Shown here: piece by piece, positions 1 to 6,677 of the stretch | Position numbering within the stretch: position 1 is the first letter of the stretch | How the letters are laid out: each line of letters starts with the position of its first letter | Source: JABAYQ01 sp049890095 | GTDB lineage: Bacteria; Bacteroidota; Bacteroidia; Flavobacteriales; UBA7312 | Assembly (NCBI GenBank): GCA_049890095.1 | Contig: JBMHCD010000009.1 | Span: forward strand, 175,194 to 239,193 | Length of the DNA stretch: 64,000 bases | Reading direction: 5' to 3' | Made by a program: the position numbers and the translations under genes | The notes under the pieces: model-generated | The model's database searches: none | What the model saw: only the letters and a program-made list of their open reading frames with translations | What the model was told of the DNA's origin: nothing

Positions 1-495
1 TCAGTTTCCCAAAGCAAAAGATCATGGTTAAAAGCTGCGGCTGTTGCTATTCCTTTTACAATGCTTTGTCTTGTAGGTTTTAACAACCAAGAAAAAATCA
101 AAACTTCCTACGCTAGTTTAATACCAATAAATAAAACAGAGATTAAAGAAGCTCCAAAACCAAAGTTGAGTCATCAATTTAGTATTAATAGCACTTCCAA
201 AGATATCGAGCAAGCTATTAGAAGCTACTACCAATTACAACAAAATATGGAAACAGAAATTGCTTTTCCAAAATACTTTGTTGTAGCAGGTTCTTTCAAG
301 TCGAAAAAAAATGCTAAAAAATTAGTCAAAAAATTAGCTAAGTGGAACTTCAATAACGCTCATGTTATGGAGAAAAGCAAAAACGGATTTTATAGAGTAT
401 GCTATACTTCGCACTTCGAAAAAGAACAAGCTTTAAACTCCTTAAACAAGATTAAAAAATCTAATCCTTCTGCTTGGTTATTTAGCTTAAAATAA
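1..495 (+). CDS. SPOR-domain protein, 5' end outside the window
   Basis: The frame is open from base 1, so the gene starts upstream and only the last 164 codons are present. Window residues about 9-26 (WLKAAAVAIPF...LCLVGF) form one hydrophobic membrane segment. A low-complexity Lys/Ser-rich linker follows, and the last 75 residues (from FPKYFVVAGSF to AWLFSLK) look like a SPOR fold, which binds denuded septal peptidoglycan in known members. Bacteroidota commonly have proteins with an N-terminal cytoplasmic HU-like domain, one TM and a periplasmic SPOR domain; the N-terminal part cannot be checked here. The thioesterase gene begins 1 base after the stop, suggesting co-transcription. The in-frame ATG at 61 lies inside the membrane segment and is unlikely to be the start. 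Confidence 0.75.
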   Translation, partial: SVSQSKRSWLKAAAVAIPFTMLCLVGFNNQEKIKTSYASLIPINKTEIKEAPKPKLSHQFSINSTSKDIEQAIRSYYQLQQNMETEIAFPKYFVVAGSFKSKKNAKKLVKKLAKWNFNNAHVMEKSKNGFYRVCYTSHFEKEQALNSLNKIKKSNPSAWLFSLK

Positions 496-496
496 G

Positions 497-1006
497 ATGA
501 AATCAAAAACCCCTTCACAAAGTAAAGCCACCCTTACAGAAATGGTTTTGCCTAACGATACTAATAATTTAGATAACCTTATGGGAGGTAGGCTTTTGCA
601 TTGGATGGATATTGCAGCGGCTATTTCTTGTCAACGTCATTGTGGTAGAATTGTAGTAACCGCCTCGGTAAATAATGTTTCGTTTAACCAGCCAATCCCT
701 AGAGGTAGTGTCGTTACCTTAGAAGCTAAGGTTTCTAGAGCTTTTAACTCCTCAATGGAAGTCTTTGTTGATGTATGGATGGAAAATCAATCTATAAAAG
801 AGCGACAAAAATGTAATGAAGCTATCTACACTTTTGTAGCAGTAGATCAATTAGGAAAACCAATTGAAATACCTTCTATAACTCCAGAATCTGAAGAAGA
901 GCAAGAACGATACGATGGTGCTCTAAGAAGACGACAATTATCGTTAATTCTTTCAGGAAGGATGGAACCTTCTCAAGCAACCGAATTAAAAGCTCTGTTT
1001 AGCTAA
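497..1006 (+). CDS. acyl-CoA thioesterase, hotdog fold
   Basis: A 169-residue single-hotdog thioesterase of the YciA/BFIT type, predicted to hydrolyse acyl-CoA in the cytoplasm. The diagnostic stretch NNLDNLMGGRLLHWMD (about residues 23-38) contains the Asn, the Gly-Gly turn before the long hotdog helix and the catalytic-region Asp. The strand VVTASVNNVSFNQPIPRGS follows, as in the family. The C-terminal 35 residues are charged and helical (EEEQERYDGALRRRQL). It starts 1 base after the SPOR gene and its last 8 bases overlap the 3' end of the convergent GT9 gene. Substrate chain length cannot be read from sequence. Confidence 0.85.
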   Translation: MKSKTPSQSKATLTEMVLPNDTNNLDNLMGGRLLHWMDIAAAISCQRHCGRIVVTASVNNVSFNQPIPRGSVVTLEAKVSRAFNSSMEVFVDVWMENQSIKERQKCNEAIYTFVAVDQLGKPIEIPSITPESEEEQERYDGALRRRQLSLILSGRMEPSQATELKALFS

Positions 1007-1937
1007 TCTGATTAATATCTATAAGATTCATGCATTTAAAATGTCCTTTAGGGCATTTATCGTATCCTATCTTTGAGCAGGGTCTGCACGGTAAATTTTC
1101 AACTTCCACTTGTTTGGATTCAGAGCCAGCCATGTAAGGATACATGCCAAAATCTGGTACTGTATTACCCCAAACAGAAATAATATTTTTTTGGTAAGCA
1201 GCTGCAATATGCATCATACCTGTATCGTGAGTAATAACTTTTTCTGCGTTTTTTACCAATAGAGCAGATTGAAAAATAGATAATGTGCCACAAGCATTTA
1301 CTCCTCTTCCAACTTCATTAATTATCATATTACCTCTTTGCGTGTCGTCAGGACCTCCAATGAGAACAAAATTTCCTACAATAGAATTACATAGCTCAAT
1401 CAGTTTATTAGTCGGCAAAACCTTAGTCGCATGCGTGCCGCCAATAACAATTGCAACAAATTGATCAAAAACAAATTTTGAAGGCAATTTAGTTTCTTTA
1501 GGAATAAAAAAATCTAATCCTTTATTGTCGTTTACTATTCCCAAATGCTCTACTGTTTTAAGGTATCTATCTACAATATGAATATTGGGTAAGCAATTGT
1601 ATTTGAACTTTGTAAGTAAAAACTTTTCTATGTTTAATTTCTCAAAACTTTTATTGGCTACTTTCCACCTTCTTTTCAGCCGAAAAGTTCTCAAATTATG
1701 GTGCAAATCAATAAGCCAATCAAAGGGTAATTTATCCAATTTTTCAAGATCATTTGGATAAGAATGAACATGATCTATGTAGGGATTAGGGTGTAATAGC
1801 TTAGTATGTTGATTGTTGGTCAGAAAATGAATCTCAGCATTAGATTGTTTTTTCAAACAACGTACCACTGGAGAAGTTAATACAATATCCCCAATAGAAC
1901 TCAAACGAATGATTAATATTTTTAATGGTTCAGACAT
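999..1937 (-). CDS. glycosyltransferase family 9 (heptosyltransferase-like)
   Basis: A 312-residue GT-B glycosyltransferase of family 9, which transfers heptose or a related sugar from an ADP-sugar to the lipopolysaccharide core on the inner face of the membrane. The N-terminal phosphate/acceptor loop RLSSIGDIVLTSP is at 11-23. IGGTHATK lies near 165-172, GGPDD at 194-198, and the donor-site motif THDTGMMHIAAA at 236-247. The C-terminus carries four cysteines (C284, C287, C295, C302), a pattern I recall from Bacteroidota relatives and whose role I do not know. The start at 1937 sits 5 bases after a perfect -7 box and is divergent from tatD. The acceptor sugar is unknown. Confidence 0.85.
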   Translation of the reverse strand: MSEPLKILIIRLSSIGDIVLTSPVVRCLKKQSNAEIHFLTNNQHTKLLHPNPYIDHVHSYPNDLEKLDKLPFDWLIDLHHNLRTFRLKRRWKVANKSFEKLNIEKFLLTKFKYNCLPNIHIVDRYLKTVEHLGIVNDNKGLDFFIPKETKLPSKFVFDQFVAIVIGGTHATKVLPTNKLIELCNSIVGNFVLIGGPDDTQRGNMIINEVGRGVNACGTLSIFQSALLVKNAEKVITHDTGMMHIAAAYQKNIISVWGNTVPDFGMYPYMAGSESKQVEVENLPCRPCSKIGYDKCPKGHFKCMNLIDINQIS

Positions 1938-1942
1938 CGCTT

Positions 1943-1950
1943 CAAAGCTA
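1943..1950 (-). promoter_or_regulatory. -7 box TAGCTTTG of the GT9 gene
   Basis: Matches the Bacteroidota -7 consensus TAnnTTTG on the minus strand and ends 5 bases before the GT9 start codon, so the mRNA should be leaderless or nearly so. It faces away from the tatD box at 1963-1970, with 12 bases between the two boxes. No clear -33 TTTG was seen. Confidence 0.6.
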
Positions 1951-1962
1951 AAGAAATAATCC

Positions 1963-1970
1963 TAATTTTG
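1963..1970 (+). promoter_or_regulatory. -7 box TAATTTTG of tatD
   Basis: TAnnTTTG consensus ending 5 bases before the tatD ATG at 1976. Forms a divergent pair with the GT9 box and suggests a very short or absent 5' leader. Confidence 0.6.
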
Positions 1971-1975
1971 CCTTT

Positions 1976-2743
1976 ATGAATCTAATTGATACCCATACCC
2001 ATTTATTTAGCAAACAATTTGATCAAGATAGAACAGAGGTTGTAAATAGGGCAATAGAAAAAGGGGTGGACAAACTTTTTTTACCAAACATAGATAGTTC
2101 AACCATTTTGCCGATGATGGACTTGTGCCAACAATTTCCTAACCATTGTTATCCTATGATGGGACTTCATCCTTGTGATGTTAAAGAGGATTACCAAAAT
2201 GAACTAACAATAATTAGATCACATCTTGAAAAAGGAAAATTTATCGCTATTGGAGAAATCGGCATCGATCTGCATTGGGATAAATCTACTTTGGCATACC
2301 AACAAGACGCTTTCAAAACCCAACTTAAATGGGCTAAAGAATTCCATTTGCCTGTTGCTATACACGTTAGAGAAAGCTTTGATGAAGTATTCGAAATTAT
2401 AGAGCAAGAAGCTAGTCCAGAGTTGAAAGGAGTTTTTCACTGTTTTACTGGCACTTTAGAACAAGCAAAAAAAGCTATAGAACTTGGATTTTTGCTAGGG
2501 ATTGGAGGTGTGGTAACCTTCAAAAAAAGTCACTTACCTCAACTATTACCAAATATAGAGCTAAACAAAATAATACTTGAAACCGACAGTCCTTATCTTT
2601 CCCCTTCTCCAAATAGAGGGAAAAGAAATGAAAGTAGTAATCTAATTTTTATTGCCCAAAAAATGGCGCAAATTTTTGAGGTAGAGCTTAGCGAAATAGC
2701 CAAAATTACAACCCAAAATGCACTAAATTTATTTAGAATATGA
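1976..2743 (+). CDS. tatD: TatD-family metal-dependent deoxyribonuclease
   Basis: A 255-residue TIM-barrel hydrolase of the TatD family, cytoplasmic 3'-5' DNases or related hydrolases with two metal ions. All expected ligands are visible: H7 and H9 in THTHL, E94 in GEIGID, H130 in AIHVRES, H155 in HCFTG and D204 in ETDSPYLSP. Length is normal. The start follows the -7 box by 5 bases, and the next upstream in-frame sequence has no better start. The stop overlaps the asparaginase start as ATGA (2740-2743), so the two genes are probably translationally coupled. Bacteroidota often keep tatD next to ansA. Confidence 0.92.
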   Translation: MNLIDTHTHLFSKQFDQDRTEVVNRAIEKGVDKLFLPNIDSSTILPMMDLCQQFPNHCYPMMGLHPCDVKEDYQNELTIIRSHLEKGKFIAIGEIGIDLHWDKSTLAYQQDAFKTQLKWAKEFHLPVAIHVRESFDEVFEIIEQEASPELKGVFHCFTGTLEQAKKAIELGFLLGIGGVVTFKKSHLPQLLPNIELNKIILETDSPYLSPSPNRGKRNESSNLIFIAQKMAQIFEVELSEIAKITTQNALNLFRI

Positions 2744-3738
2744 AAAAGTCCATTTTACTAATCTATACTGGAGGTACTATTGGGATGATTAGAACCAAAA
2801 ACGGCTCCTTAATTCCTTTCAATTTTGATAATTTAAAAAACCAAATTCCTGAATTAGAAAAGTTTGATGTTAAACTAGATCATCAATCTATAAAAGAGCC
2901 AATAGACTCTTCCAACATGCATCCTAATGTTTGGATAGAGCTAGCACAAATGATTGAAGATGAATATAAAAAATACGATGGATTTGTTATTTTACATGGA
3001 TCAGATACCATGGCATACACCGCATCGGCACTAAGTTTTATGCTCAAAAACTTACAAAAACCTATTGTGTTTACTGGCTCACAACTGCCTATAGGAATTG
3101 CCCGTACAGACGCTAAAGAAAATCTTATAACCTCTATTGAAATTGCTAGTCAGAATAAAACCCCGGAGGTATGTATATATTTTGAATACAAATTATTTAG
3201 AGCCAACAGAGCTACCAAAATTAATGCCAGTAATTTTGAAGCTTTTGCTTCTCCCAACTTTCCTATTTTAGCTCAAGCAGGTGTTTCCATACAATACCAT
3301 TCCATCAATTATGAGAAAACGAACGAACCGTTAACTGTTTTGAAAGAGATAAATTCGGAGGTTTTATTAATTAAACTACATCCTGGAGTTAACCAAAAAA
3401 TGATGGAACATATGATAAATCAGAACGTAAAAGCTATAGTTATCGAATCGTATGGAGCAGGAAATGTAAGCGAAGAAAAATGGTTTCTATCAATTTTAGA
3501 AAAATGTATCGAACAACAAAAATTAGTGATTAATATCACACAATGTTTAGTTGGTTCGGTTTCTCATGGCATGTACCAAACAAGTGCTCATCTGGATAAA
3601 ATAGGAGTAATTAGCGGTTCAGACCTTACAACCGAAGCTACCATTACCAAATTGATGGTATTACTTGCACAATATCAAAATATGGAAGAAGTTAAAAATA
3701 GAATGCAAAAATCTTTGTGCGGAGAATTAAGCGGATAA
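2740..3738 (+). CDS. ansA: type I L-asparaginase
   Basis: A 332-residue asparaginase of the cytoplasmic type I form, converting L-asparagine to aspartate and ammonia. The first catalytic threonine is in YTGGTIGM (9-16) and the second in HGSDTMAYTASALSF (86-100). There is no signal peptide, in line with a cytosolic low-affinity enzyme. It overlaps tatD by 4 bases (ATGA) and is followed 30 bases later by tRNA-Ser. No terminator is visible between them, but the tRNA has its own -7 box. Confidence 0.92.
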   Translation: MKKSILLIYTGGTIGMIRTKNGSLIPFNFDNLKNQIPELEKFDVKLDHQSIKEPIDSSNMHPNVWIELAQMIEDEYKKYDGFVILHGSDTMAYTASALSFMLKNLQKPIVFTGSQLPIGIARTDAKENLITSIEIASQNKTPEVCIYFEYKLFRANRATKINASNFEAFASPNFPILAQAGVSIQYHSINYEKTNEPLTVLKEINSEVLLIKLHPGVNQKMMEHMINQNVKAIVIESYGAGNVSEEKWFLSILEKCIEQQKLVINITQCLVGSVSHGMYQTSAHLDKIGVISGSDLTTEATITKLMVLLAQYQNMEEVKNRMQKSLCGELSG

Positions 3739-3751
3739 ACATCTAATTTTT

Positions 3752-3759
3752 TACTTTTG
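3752..3759 (+). promoter_or_regulatory. -7 box TACTTTTG of tRNA-Ser
   Basis: TAnnTTTG consensus ending 9 bases before the mature tRNA-Ser 5' end, so transcription probably begins close to the mature end. It sits just downstream of the ansA stop codon. Confidence 0.6.
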
Positions 3760-3768
3760 CGCTCTTAA

Positions 3769-3853
3769 GGAAAGGTGGCCGAGTGGCTTAAGGCGCACGC
3801 TTGGAAAGCGTGTATACGGAAACGTATCGGGGGTTCGAATCCCTTCCTTTCCG
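3769..3853 (+). tRNA. tRNA-Ser(GGA)
   Basis: An 85-base tRNA with acceptor stem GGAAAGG/CCTTTCC and discriminator G73. The anticodon loop TTGGAAA lies in the stem CACGC/GCGTG, giving anticodon GGA for serine codons UCC/UCU. It has the long class II variable arm expected for tRNA-Ser (TATACGG...ACGTATC) and a T loop TTCGAAT whose stem has two G-T pairs. CCA is not encoded (G73 is followed by CA then A). A hairpin terminator follows at once. The 3' end of a tRNA-Ser is a frequent integration site, and the next 1.9 kb is the least typical stretch of the window, but I found no repeat of the tRNA 3' end there. Confidence 0.95.
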
Positions 3854-3854
3854 C

Positions 3855-3893
3855 AAAAACAGAAAGTATCACATTTTTACTCTCTGTTTTTTT
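3855..3893 (+). terminator. rho-independent terminator after tRNA-Ser
   Basis: Arms AACAGAAAGTA (3858-3868) and TACTCTCTGTT (3878-3888) pair over 11 positions with one A-C mismatch, followed by a run of T. Confidence 0.75.
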
Positions 3894-4024
3894 ATTTACA
3901 GATATCTAAATTATGATTAAATCACTTTCAACGATAATATAATTTTTTGATTTAACTGATAACGGTCTTGTTTATGAATCGTAGCACATTTTATGAAACT
4001 ACTTTTTGGATTACAATATACCTT

Positions 4025-4067
4025 AATAAAAAAAATAGCGGTTCGGGTTGTAACCTAAACCGCTATT
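4025..4067 (-). terminator. strong terminator of the short-chain dehydrogenase gene
   Basis: Perfect 10-bp arms AATAGCGGTT (4034-4043) and AACCGCTATT (4058-4067) with an inner GGTT/AACC extension. On the minus strand the hairpin ends in eight T. It lies 25 bases beyond the stop of the dehydrogenase 3' half. Confidence 0.85.
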
Positions 4068-4091
4068 GCTTATAATCGTTTATTGTTGCAA

Positions 4092-4484
4092 TTAATTTCT
4101 TCCGGCCATAATTCCACCGTCTGTGTCCCAAACAGCACCTGTAATCCACGATGCTTCATCTGAAAGCAAGAACAGTATACTATTTGAAATATCTTGTGGT
4201 GTTCCAATTCTACCGATAGGATGAAAGTCATTAAAACCGCCTAATGCTTTTTCCGCTTCCTCCTTACCTCCAAAAACTCCGTGATAAACAGGAGTGTTGA
4301 CTACTGCTGGCGATACTGCATTTACCCTAATTTTATAATCAGCCAATTCCATTGCTAAATGCTGTGTCAACGAGTGAAGTCCTGCTTTTTGCATAGAGTA
4401 AGCAGATGAAGGTGTCGATTTTACAGCTTGCTTAGCCCACATAGAGCCAACATTGACTATCGCACCTCTTTTGGTTTCTTTCAT
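4092..4484 (-). CDS. short-chain dehydrogenase, C-terminal (catalytic) half, separated by a frameshift
   Basis: These 130 residues are the second half of a classical short-chain dehydrogenase/reductase (SDR). They begin at the strand GAIVNVGS, which holds the catalytic Ser region, and include the Tyr-x-x-x-Lys pair in AYSMQKAG. VNAVSPAVVNTP, the usual substrate/cofactor loop, follows, and ITGAVWDTDGG is the normal C-terminal SDR motif. The start ATG overlaps the stop of the N-terminal half as ATGA (4481-4484), directly after a run of seven A. Together the halves give 248 residues, the normal SDR length with nothing missing at the joint. Either this is a frameshifted gene (or a homopolymer sequencing error), or a -1 ribosomal or transcriptional slip joins the halves. 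Substrate unknown. Confidence 0.7.
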   Translation of the reverse strand: MKETKRGAIVNVGSMWAKQAVKSTPSSAYSMQKAGLHSLTQHLAMELADYKIRVNAVSPAVVNTPVYHGVFGGKEEAEKALGGFNDFHPIGRIGTPQDISNSILFLLSDEASWITGAVWDTDGGIMAGRN

Positions 4485-4837
4485 TTTTTTGCGGTAGCTT
4501 GAGTCAAAAAGAAAAAACCTCTATTCAAATCAAGATACGAATCGTAATCTTCTTTTGTATGTTCCAAAAAGGGCTTTGGTCCAAAAATTCCAGAAGCATT
4601 GACCAAGTAGTCTACGTTTTTCAATTCATTGATTTCCGCAATCAAATTGTCAAGCTGAAGGCTGTCGGTTATATCCGATTTGTGTTTAACAAGATTTGGA
4701 AAGCTCTCAACTTTATCTACAGAACGCCCTATGATATGAACTATTGCTCCTTCGTTCAGCAAGTCATTTGCAGTGGATTTTCCAATTCCGCTCGTTCCAC
4801 CTACGATGATGGCTACTTTGTTTTCAAATTTTTTCAT
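4481..4837 (-). CDS. short-chain dehydrogenase, N-terminal (NAD(P)-binding) half, separated by a frameshift
   Basis: These 118 residues form the Rossmann half of a classical SDR. The cofactor motif GGTSGIGKS is at about 13-21, an Arg after the second strand (IIGRS) suggests NADP preference, and DYLVNASG corresponds to the family NNAG motif. The frame ends in ...LTQATAKK then TGA, exactly where SDRs continue with MKE...GAIVN; that continuation lies in the -1 frame as the next ORF. A 7-bp inverted repeat of TetR-operator type sits 27 bases upstream of the start, but no tetR gene is nearby. The gene stands alone between tRNA-Ser and an orphan gene and looks acquired. Confidence 0.7.
   Translation of the reverse strand: MKKFENKVAIIVGGTSGIGKSTANDLLNEGAIVHIIGRSVDKVESFPNLVKHKSDITDSLQLDNLIAEINELKNVDYLVNASGIFGPKPFLEHTKEDYDSYLDLNRGFFFLTQATAKK
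4484..4490 (-). other. A-run slippery site joining the two dehydrogenase halves
   Basis: On the minus strand the upstream frame reads GCA AAA AAA TGA. The heptamer A_AAA_AAA fits the X_XXY_YYZ pattern for -1 slippage, and a -1 move leads straight into ATG AAA GAA, the downstream frame. The joined product reads ...ATAKK-MKETKRGAIVNVGS, a normal SDR sequence. One extra A would also restore the gene. No obvious strong stimulatory hairpin was identified just downstream. Confidence 0.55.
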
Positions 4838-5146
4838 TTGTTTAAATTTTTAAATTAAAAATGAACAGACAAGTCTGTTTTTAGTTTGCAATTTTTTTAT
4901 GCTATGATTTGCGAACATAGTTTCTTTGTTTGTTTAAATTTGCCAATCAGCTTTATGTAGATAACTTTCTGAAACGGCACTTTCGTATAATAGATGGATT
5001 TGTTTAGATAATGAAACCGTTTTAACTCGTGAAAATCCTGATGAACAAAATGGAAATAAAAGCACGAATAGCACTAATTAGAAATATTAGATTTTTCATA
5101 GTTAAAAGTTTTTACATTGCTTAAAAATTACAAAAACAAATTGTTT
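4838..5146. other. 309-base stretch without a gene
   Basis: Holds the TetR-type operator (4864-4879) and a weak -7-like TATGTTCG for the dehydrogenase on the minus strand (4912-4919). The rest is AT-rich and has no ORF I would support; the longest open stretch is about 27 codons from 5041. A loose resemblance between the ACGG-containing sequence near 5014 (AAACCGTTTT) and 4972-4985 and that near 3961 may reflect old insertion flanks, but it is too weak to call a repeat. Confidence 0.4.
4864..4879. promoter_or_regulatory. TetR-type operator palindrome
   Basis: AACAGAC-AA-GTCTGTT is a perfect inverted repeat with 7-bp arms and a 2-base spacer, the size and style of TetR/AcrR-family operators. 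It lies 27 bases upstream of the dehydrogenase start (4837, minus strand), probably within its 5' leader or promoter. No TetR-family gene is present in the window, so the cognate regulator would be encoded elsewhere or lost. Confidence 0.6.
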
Positions 5147-5710
5147 TTAATATAATCTATACAAAATAGACAATTGTAAAATCGAAAAATCTTTTAGGGT
5201 ATGTTGAGTCCAATTACTGACAGATTCAAACTCAGAAAATAAATAAGCGACGTTAGCAGAAATTTTTTGATTTAAATTATAACTATAATCTAAACCATAA
5301 AAATAAGATTCATCAAAACGATCTAATTGACCGCCTAACTTTTCATCTTTGTCAAAAAGATAAACGCCAAATATTCCAATGTTTAGATGAATGCTATGTT
5401 TCTTTAAATAAACTCCTGGTTTTAGAGCAAAACCAATATTTTGATGTAATTCAAACCTATTATTTTCTTCTTGTGCCAAAACAACTCTATTATTCAAATA
5501 GGAAACCTCTATAATTGTTTCTAAATAATCATTAAAAACTAATTTATTTCCATAATACAGTCCTATATCGGATAAATTTTCTGAAGAATATTCTTGATCT
5601 AAAATAGTGGTGTTGGCAAATGAACTAATTATTCCTACTCCTACATAAGCACTATTTTGACAAAAAATTATTGCAGGAAAAAAAAGAAAAAGAAAAAACA
5701 ACTTAGTCAT
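5147..5710 (-). CDS. hypothetical exported protein, probable outer-membrane beta-barrel
   Basis: A 187-residue protein I do not recognise. Residues 1-17 (MTKLFFLFLFFPAIIFC) form a signal peptide. The mature part alternates hydrophobic and polar residues with aromatic ends (AYVGVGIISSF, IGLYYGNKLVF, GFALKPGVYL, HLNIGIFGVYLF, ISANVAYLF) and ends in LQLSILYRLY; such amphipathic strands and an aromatic C-terminus suggest a small 8-strand outer-membrane barrel. It is monocistronic, with no partner gene. A near-consensus -7 box TAGTTTTA lies 4 bases before the start. Function unknown. Confidence 0.6.
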   Translation of the reverse strand: MTKLFFLFLFFPAIIFCQNSAYVGVGIISSFANTTILDQEYSSENLSDIGLYYGNKLVFNDYLETIIEVSYLNNRVVLAQEENNRFELHQNIGFALKPGVYLKKHSIHLNIGIFGVYLFDKDEKLGGQLDRFDESYFYGLDYSYNLNQKISANVAYLFSEFESVSNWTQHTLKDFSILQLSILYRLY

Positions 5711-5815
5711 ACCGTAAAACTAAAAAATTATCATTCATTCATCAAAAACATACTAAAACCCAAAGTAAAAAGTTAATGAAAGAAAAATATCATTTTTATA
5801 AATAATAATATTGTG

Positions 5816-5823
5816 TAAATTTG
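5816..5823 (+). promoter_or_regulatory. -7 box TAAATTTG of the exbB operon
   Basis: TAnnTTTG consensus 39 bases upstream of the exbB-like start codon, giving a leader of about 30 bases. Confidence 0.55.
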
Positions 5824-5862
5824 CGAACAACACAAAAAAACTGAAACTAAATTAATTTTAAA

Positions 5863-6675
5863 ATGAAAAAAATATTTGCTTTATTATCGCTAGCACTTTG
5901 TTTAACTTTTGGGTTAAATAATTTAGTGTTTGCTCAAGATCAAACAGACACTACTGCTGCCGAACAAGTAGACACTACTCAGGCTGTAGAAACAGAAGAG
6001 GTTGCTGAAATTGCTGAAGCAGAACCTGTAGCTCAAGAAAACAGTTCGTTTCACCAAGTCATCAAACAAAAATTTATTGAAGGTGGACCATCTTTTATGG
6101 GTATTGTGTTATTATGTTTAATTCTAGGTCTTGCATTGTGCATCGAAAGAATTATTTACCTAAACAAAGCAACATCAAACAATACCGCATTGTTGAACGA
6201 CATTGAGGCTTCGTTATCTTCTGGTAATATTGATGGTGCAAAAGAAATTTGTAGAAATACTGCTGGCCCTGTTGCAAGTATATTTTATCAAGGACTAGAC
6301 CGCTCTGGTGAAGGAATTGAAGTAGTAGAAAAATCGGTAGTTGCATACGGAAGCGTTCAGATGGGATTGTTAGAAAGAGGACTTTCTTGGATTTCTTTAT
6401 TTATTGCTCTTGCTCCAATGCTTGGGTTTATGGGTACAGTAATTGGTATGATTGGTGCATTTGATGCTATTGAAGCTGCTGGTGACATCTCTCCTTCTTT
6501 AGTAGCAGGAGGTATTAAAGTTGCACTTTTAACAACGGTATTCGGACTAATTGTTGCAATGATTCTGCAAATATTTTACAACTACATTGTTGCAAAAATT
6601 GACAGCATCGTTAACTCTATGGAAGATGCTTCCATTTCATTTGTAGATATATTAGTAAAAAACAACATTAAGTAA
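5863..6675 (+). CDS. exbB: ExbB/TolQ/MotA-family proton channel protein with N-terminal signal peptide
   Basis: A 270-residue inner-membrane protein of the MotA/TolQ/ExbB family, which uses proton flow to energise TonB- or Tol-type outer-membrane processes. Residues 1-24 look like a cleavable signal peptide and 25-60 are an acidic Thr/Glu/Ala linker, an extension frequent in Bacteroidota. The core follows: TM1 at 80-100, cytoplasmic loop to about 172, TM2 at 176-198 (ISLFIALAPMLGFMGTVIGM) and TM3 at 220-243. It heads a tight operon with a small membrane protein and two ExbD/TolR genes (gaps of 1-3 bases). Whether it serves TonB or Tol cannot be decided here; no tonB or tolB/pal is adjacent. 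Confidence 0.88.
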   Translation: MKKIFALLSLALCLTFGLNNLVFAQDQTDTTAAEQVDTTQAVETEEVAEIAEAEPVAQENSSFHQVIKQKFIEGGPSFMGIVLLCLILGLALCIERIIYLNKATSNNTALLNDIEASLSSGNIDGAKEICRNTAGPVASIFYQGLDRSGEGIEVVEKSVVAYGSVQMGLLERGLSWISLFIALAPMLGFMGTVIGMIGAFDAIEAAGDISPSLVAGGIKVALLTTVFGLIVAMILQIFYNYIVAKIDSIVNSMEDASISFVDILVKNNIK

Positions 6676-6677
6676 TT

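Noticed and set aside
4499..4858. 119-codon plus-strand open frame across the dehydrogenase
   Set aside because: It is antisense to a clear SDR sequence and shows no family features.
3854..5146. Integrase remnant or att repeat behind tRNA-Ser
   Set aside because: No duplicate of the tRNA 3' end and no recombinase fragment could be found; only loosely similar ACGG-containing sequences flank the dehydrogenase.
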